In this document: one piece after another, positions 60,138-64,000 of the stretch
Layout: every line of letters begins with the position of its first letter
Numbering within the stretch: the first letter of the stretch is position 1
Source of the DNA: E44-bin32 sp034430595
GTDB taxonomy: Bacteria; Chloroflexota; Anaerolineae; Anaerolineales; E44-bin32
DNA length: 64,000 nucleotides
Direction: 5' to 3'
NCBI GenBank assembly: GCA_034430595.1
Contig: DAOUEL010000078.1
Coordinates: 1-64,000 of the forward strand
Position numbers and translations under genes: made by a program
The notes under the pieces: model-generated
What the model was told of the DNA's origin: nothing
What the model saw: only the letters and a program-made list of their open reading frames with translations
The model's database searches: none

Positions 60138-61139
60138 CTAATCAACACTTGCCCTGGTCCCGGGCAGGCTGAGAAGCACGACTGCCGCCAGCACCAGCCC
60201 GCCGCCCACGATCTGGAGCGGACGCAGGGCTTCCTGCAGCAGCAGCACTGCCAGCAGCACCGTGAAGACTGGTTCGAGCGTACTCAGGAGCGAGGCCGTG
60301 GTCGGGCCGACCAGACGCATGCCGGCCAGGAAAGTCCCCAGGGCCATGATCGTGCTCAGGAAGATCATCGCCAGGATGATGGCCACGCCACTCGCCGGGA
60401 GCAGCCAGTTCAGGCTCCCGCTCACAAGGCCGGCCAGCATGAAAGAAACCGAAGCGCCCAGCGCAATCCAGGCCGTGCTGATCCATGCCCCAGCCAGGTG
60501 AACATAGCGGTCGCTGATGACAATATAGACCGAGTACCAGATGGCTGATCCGATCACCATTACAACCCCGAGCGGGTCGACGCCCCCATGCTCCATATCC
60601 ATACCGCCCGCCCCGCCGATCGTCAGCGCCACGCCGAGCAGAGCCAAGAACATCGCCAACCACTCACGGGTCCTGGGAACGTTGCGGTTGACCAGCCAGC
60701 CCAGCAGGGCAACGACCGCCGGGTAGACATAGAGCAGCAGGCCGTTAAGCGAGGCCGGGTTGCGCTGCAGTGCACCGAAGAAGAGCGACGACTGGCCGGC
60801 ATAGCCCAGGGCTCCGAGCAGGAACAAGGGCAGGGTCCTCCGTAGACCGAAGTAGATCTGTCGTCGCTTGACCAACCCCATGAATGCAAACAGAATCAAT
60901 GCCGCTCCGCCGAAGCGCAGGCTGAGAATTGTCACCAGGCTCAGGTTCTGTTTAAAAGCCAGTTTGCCGAGGATCGTCAGGCTGGCAAAGCCAGCCGCGC
61001 TCAGCGCGCACAGCATCGCTCCGGCCAACCGCGGTCGCAGCTCAACTGCGGCAGCGGGTTGAACTCCGCTTGTCGGCAGCGGCGCCGCGGGAGGTAGGAC
61101 CGGTTCTGCGATCGAGGGAGGGGTTTCGCTGTGGATCAC
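60138..61139 (-). CDS. EamA/DMT-family transporter
   Basis: A 333-residue protein from GTG 61139. After a Pro-rich N-terminus there are ten helices in two EamA repeats, with RFGGAALILFAFMGL and YVYPAVVALLGWLVNRN in the first and TTASLLSTLEPVFTVLLAV in the second (the typical E-P-V pattern). It probably exports a small metabolite such as an amino acid; the substrate is unknown. The start codon is eight bases after a TATACT box, so the mRNA is probably leaderless. Divergent from lipA. Confidence 0.85.
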   Translation of the reverse strand: MIHSETPPSIAEPVLPPAAPLPTSGVQPAAAVELRPRLAGAMLCALSAAGFASLTILGKLAFKQNLSLVTILSLRFGGAALILFAFMGLVKRRQIYFGLRRTLPLFLLGALGYAGQSSLFFGALQRNPASLNGLLLYVYPAVVALLGWLVNRNVPRTREWLAMFLALLGVALTIGGAGGMDMEHGGVDPLGVVMVIGSAIWYSVYIVISDRYVHLAGAWISTAWIALGASVSFMLAGLVSGSLNWLLPASGVAIILAMIFLSTIMALGTFLAGMRLVGPTTASLLSTLEPVFTVLLAVLLLQEALRPLQIVGGGLVLAAVVLLSLPGTRASVD

Positions 61140-61147
61140 GATGCCCG

Positions 61148-61153
61148 AGTATA
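61148..61153 (-). promoter_or_regulatory. -10 box of the EamA gene, leaderless type
   Basis: Reads TATACT on the minus strand, eight bases before GTG 61139. On the plus strand TAGAAT (61212-61217) is the corresponding box of lipA, 13 bases before ATG 61231. Confidence 0.5.
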
Positions 61154-61230
61154 CTCATTCCTGGTAGGCACAGAAAGAGCGCACCTGGAGGGTGAGGGTG
61201 CCCTTTTGCGGTAGAATTCCAGCGAGGTAC

Positions 61231-62187
61231 ATGTTGATGCCTGACCAAACATCAAAGATGGAGCAGAGGGCTCTCTCCGGTAGCCCATCCCGTCGTCCTG
61301 ACTGGATTAAGGTCCGCGCCCCCTCCGGTGAAACCTACGAGTGGCTGCGGGGAATGATGCGTTCGAAGGCTCTCCATACTGTGTGCGAGGAGGCGCGCTG
61401 CCCCAACATCGGTGAATGCTGGGGTTCGGGCACCGCAACCTTTCTGATGATGGGTGACATCTGCACCCGCTCGTGTGCTTTCTGCGATATCGCAACCGGC
61501 CGCCCGTCGCCGCTCGACTGGCTCGAGCCAGAGCGCGTGGCACGTGCAGTGCAGCGCATGAACCTGCGCCATGCTGTCATCACCAGTGTCAACCGCGACG
61601 AACGTGCCGATGGCGGCGCCCCAATCTTTGCGATGGTGATCCAGCGAATTCGCGAACTCCAGCCGGGCTGCTCGATCGAAGTCCTGATTCCGGATTTTAA
61701 AGGCTCGCGCCAGGCACTCAAGATGGTCCTGGACGCAAGGCCTGAAATTCTCAACCATAACGTCGAAACCGTTCCGCGCCTCTTTAAACAGGTCCAGCCC
61801 CAGGATAACTACCACTGGGCGAAAGCAACGCTCTCCAATGCCAAGCAGATCGATCCGGAAGTGCTGACGAAGTCCGGCATCATGGTCGGGCTGGGCGAGA
61901 CCCTCCCGGAGGTCAAAGACGTGATGCGGGATCTGCGCGCATGGGGCGTGGACATTCTCACCATCGGCCAGTATCTGCAGCCTTCCAAGAAGCATATGCC
62001 GATCGATCGCTACTACACGCTTGAGGAGTTCGCCGAACTTGAAACCTTTGGCAAGCAGATCGGCTTCCGTTGGGTGGAGAGCGGTCCATTGGTGCGTTCT
62101 TCCTATCACGCCGAACAACAGGTCCGGGCGTTAAGCATTGTGCACCGCAAACTGTACGGCGAACCGGCTGCCCATATCGACGCCTGA
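61231..62187 (+). CDS. lipA: lipoyl synthase
   Basis: About 318 residues from ATG 61231 (ATG 61237 is equally possible; a TAGAAT box lies 13 bases upstream). The radical-SAM cluster is CTRSCAFC, preceded by the auxiliary cluster CEEARCPNIGEC. GDICTRSCAFCDIATG, SVNRDE and VMVGLGETLPEV-type motifs and the C-terminal RSSYHA serine (auxiliary cluster ligand) are intact. It inserts sulfur atoms into octanoyl groups to make lipoyl cofactors for oxo-acid dehydrogenases and the glycine cleavage system. No lipB is adjacent. Confidence 0.96.
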   Translation: MLMPDQTSKMEQRALSGSPSRRPDWIKVRAPSGETYEWLRGMMRSKALHTVCEEARCPNIGECWGSGTATFLMMGDICTRSCAFCDIATGRPSPLDWLEPERVARAVQRMNLRHAVITSVNRDERADGGAPIFAMVIQRIRELQPGCSIEVLIPDFKGSRQALKMVLDARPEILNHNVETVPRLFKQVQPQDNYHWAKATLSNAKQIDPEVLTKSGIMVGLGETLPEVKDVMRDLRAWGVDILTIGQYLQPSKKHMPIDRYYTLEEFAELETFGKQIGFRWVESGPLVRSSYHAEQQVRALSIVHRKLYGEPAAHIDA

Positions 62188-62264
62188 AGAACCCCATACC
62201 CCCTTGAGTAGACCCCTCGCCTGCGGGGTTTAGCCCTTTTGAACGCACACGGAGGGTGGTTTTC

Positions 62265-63530
62265 TTGACGATCTACTCCATCAAAGCACTGCGCACGCTG
62301 GCGCTGGTCGCGCAGGACCTGCACCTGCCAATTGGCGGCGAGCCGGCGATTGACACTGAGACGCTGCTTGCGCTGATTGAACGCCTTGGATGCCTCCAGA
62401 TTGATACGCTGCAGCGCGTGCACCGCAGTCACTACCTGGCAATCTGGAGTCGTCGAGGGACGTATTCAACTGGATTGCTCGATGCATTGGCCTATGGCGG
62501 CGTGGATGACAACGGTCAGCCGATTGAGAGAAAATTGTTTGAGTTCTGGTTCCACGCCGCTTGCCTTTTGCCGTTCTCCGCGTACCGCTTTCGCATGTAC
62601 CGCATGCAATATGTGGCGCAGGGTGGTGGATCTTATACCCGCTCCTGGTTGGCAAAGCCCGGGACACGCCGCCTGCTTCAAGAGGTTCATGACCGTGTGC
62701 GCCGGCATGGCCCGCTGCGGGTGCGTGATTTCGAGCATGATGGAAAACGCCAGGGGACATGGTGGGATTGGAAGCCGGCCAAGAGCGCCCTCGAACATCT
62801 TTTCAGCCGCGGTGACTTGATGATCGCTGACCGGGAGAACTTCCAGCGTGTGTACGATCTCACCGAGCGCGTGCTGCCGAAATGGGTCAATCTCCAACAC
62901 CCGACACCGGACGAAACCGCACGATACGTTCTCGAAACCGGCGCTCGCGCCCTGGGTGTGTGTGAGCTGCGCCAGATCGCGGATTACAGCCACGATTACT
63001 CTCGCGGAGAGGCCAGGCCCTTCCTGGAGCAGCTGCTCGACGAAGGGATACTCGTGCCTGTTCAAGGCCGTCTGTGGGACCGCAGCCTGGTTGAACTGAT
63101 GATCCATCGCGATAACCAACCAGTATTGGAGCAGGCCAGCAGTGGTGAATTGAAGGCAGAACGCACGACGCTGCTCTCACCCTTCGACAACCTCTTCTAT
63201 TCGCAGGGCAGGGACCAGATGCTGTGGAACTTTCGCCAGGTCCTTGAAGCCTACAAGCCGGCCGATCAGCGTGAATGGGGCTACTTCTGCCTGCCGATTC
63301 TTGACCGGGAGCGGTTGGTCGGGCGGCTTGATCCGAAATTGGAGCGTAGAAGCGGCACGCTGCGAATCGAAGCGCTCTACCTCGAACCCGGGATCAAACC
63401 GACCCAACGCCTGGCGCGTTCATTGGCCCACACGCTGCGAGATTTTATGAATTTCCATAAGGCTCATGACCTCGTCATCGAGCGCAGCCTGCCAGGTGAA
63501 TTCGGAGCCCAGGTGCTGCGGGAGTTGTGA
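62265..63530 (+). CDS. YcaQ/AlkX-type winged-helix DNA glycosylase
   Basis: A 421-residue protein of the HTH_42 (AlkZ/YcaQ) family. Start is taken as TTG 62265, eight bases after GGAGGG; GTG 62256 lies on that site. Near the N-terminus is LGCLQIDTLQRVHRSHYLAI; QID fits the Q-hydrophobic-D catalytic signature of the YcaQ branch (AlkZ has Q at the third place). LLSPFDNLFYSQGRD and GYFCLPILDRERLVGRLDPK further match. These enzymes unhook bulky or cross-linked bases from DNA in base-excision repair; the exact lesion is inferred. Confidence 0.83.
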   Translation: MTIYSIKALRTLALVAQDLHLPIGGEPAIDTETLLALIERLGCLQIDTLQRVHRSHYLAIWSRRGTYSTGLLDALAYGGVDDNGQPIERKLFEFWFHAACLLPFSAYRFRMYRMQYVAQGGGSYTRSWLAKPGTRRLLQEVHDRVRRHGPLRVRDFEHDGKRQGTWWDWKPAKSALEHLFSRGDLMIADRENFQRVYDLTERVLPKWVNLQHPTPDETARYVLETGARALGVCELRQIADYSHDYSRGEARPFLEQLLDEGILVPVQGRLWDRSLVELMIHRDNQPVLEQASSGELKAERTTLLSPFDNLFYSQGRDQMLWNFRQVLEAYKPADQREWGYFCLPILDRERLVGRLDPKLERRSGTLRIEALYLEPGIKPTQRLARSLAHTLRDFMNFHKAHDLVIERSLPGEFGAQVLREL

Positions 63531-63584
63531 GAGGAGCATCCGTTTCCCCATGAATCGTACCGGACCTCGCCGGGTCAGTTCTCC

Positions 63585-63986
63585 ATGAACCCGGTCACCG
63601 CCAGCCTGACAGCCAGGATCGAAGATCGCGAGCTGCATGAGTTCATCCGATTATGGGACGAGCTCGAGGAACTGGTGATCGATATTTCCCGGAACGGAAG
63701 GATGAAGCCCAGCCAGCGCGCAGCACACCGGTCGTTACGCAATACCCTCATACCGGTATACTCCCGCTGGGAAGTACAGCTCGCTCCTTACCGCCGGGAA
63801 TTGAAAATCGTGAATATGCAAGGCGACATCGATCCCTTCCGGCAGATCCTGGAGGTCAGCAATCTGGACGATAAAATCAATTCCAGATCTACTCTTGAGG
63901 CGCTGCCTCATGCCCGGCAGGTGATCAATCACTTCCTGCTGGACAGAATTGAGAAAGAGTCAGGATCAGCCGATGAGCGATCTTGA
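63585..63986 (+). CDS. hypothetical protein, helical, 133 residues
   Basis: A 133-residue, charged, mostly helical protein (ELHEFIRLWDELEELVIDIS, then RRELKIVNMQGDIDPFRQIL). It has no signal peptide or membrane helix. ATG 63585 overlaps the stop of a possible 12-codon upstream reading frame (63560-63587), and no good ribosome-binding site is seen, so coupling is possible but unproven. The next gene starts inside its last codons. No family recognised. Confidence 0.55.
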   Translation: MNPVTASLTARIEDRELHEFIRLWDELEELVIDISRNGRMKPSQRAAHRSLRNTLIPVYSRWEVQLAPYRRELKIVNMQGDIDPFRQILEVSNLDDKINSRSTLEALPHARQVINHFLLDRIEKESGSADERS

Positions 63987-64000
63987 GCAGAACCTGCGCC
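63973..64000 (+). CDS. start of a further gene, cut by the window end
   Basis: ATG 63973 overlaps the end of the 133-residue gene by 14 bases. Only nine codons are visible (MSDLEQNLR), too few to assign a family. The overlap suggests an operon continuing to the right. Confidence 0.4.

Overview
The window looks like a chromosomal segment of a Chloroflexota bacterium, probably of the Anaerolineae type. This is inference from gene content, not a database result. The clues are secreted lipoproteins with long Pro/Thr linkers ending in SH3-like modules, CSLREA beta-helix proteins, a fused subunit IV/cytochrome c, GatCAB, several metal-dependent DtxR regulators, and promoters with a good -10 box but a poor -35 box, some placed so close to the start codon that the transcript must be nearly leaderless. 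I recognised no transposon, phage gene, CRISPR array, rRNA or tRNA.

Layout. 0-7 kb: the end of a menaquinol:cytochrome c reductase operon (cytochrome b tail and a subunit IV-dihaem cytochrome c fusion), then secreted or membrane proteins (SH3/SdrD-like lipoprotein, LiaF-like membrane protein, phosphodiester glycosidase, triple lamin-tail-domain protein). 7-17 kb: all genes on the plus strand; sugar nucleotide epimerase, glycosyltransferase, nucleotidyltransferase, GatC-GatA and GatB, an aminotransferase and glutamate dehydrogenase. 17.1-17.5 kb: a non-coding stretch with an AT-rich block and two perfect DnaA boxes, a candidate replication origin. 17.5-24 kb: Era-like GTPase, tyrosine phenol-lyase and a complete ECF vitamin/metal transporter (fused ATPases, S component, T component). 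24-36 kb: a minus-strand operon (glycerol-3-phosphate dehydrogenase, HDAC-like deacetylase, metallopeptidase lipoprotein, HAD phosphatase), MscL, an alkyl-DHAP-synthase-like flavoprotein, an HtrA protease, two half-permeases and a class V aminotransferase. 36-41 kb: CSLREA beta-helix protein and two M23 peptidases.

41.4-51.6 kb is an iron/metal island. Feo system 1 is DtxR-FeoA-FeoB-FeoC followed by exonuclease III. Then come a TrmB-like regulator and a ZIP transporter. Feo system 2 is a membrane-anchored DtxR protein fused to two FeoA domains, followed by FeoB split into separate G-domain and membrane proteins, and a third DtxR regulator. Both feo promoters carry a related TTAGG-type box, and a near-identical box lies in front of the htrA gene 8 kb away.

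51.7-64 kb: a MrfA/YprA-type helicase with an inserted HNH nuclease domain, a 56-residue membrane protein, two tandem beta-helix lipoproteins sharing a C-terminal module, an Lrp-type effector domain, a formate/nitrite channel, an EamA transporter, lipoyl synthase, a YcaQ/AlkX-type DNA glycosylase and the start of a further operon.

Four perfect or near-perfect palindromes with the same GTAGGGGC/GCCCCTAC arms but different, self-complementary centres occur in the window, every one of them between convergent genes.
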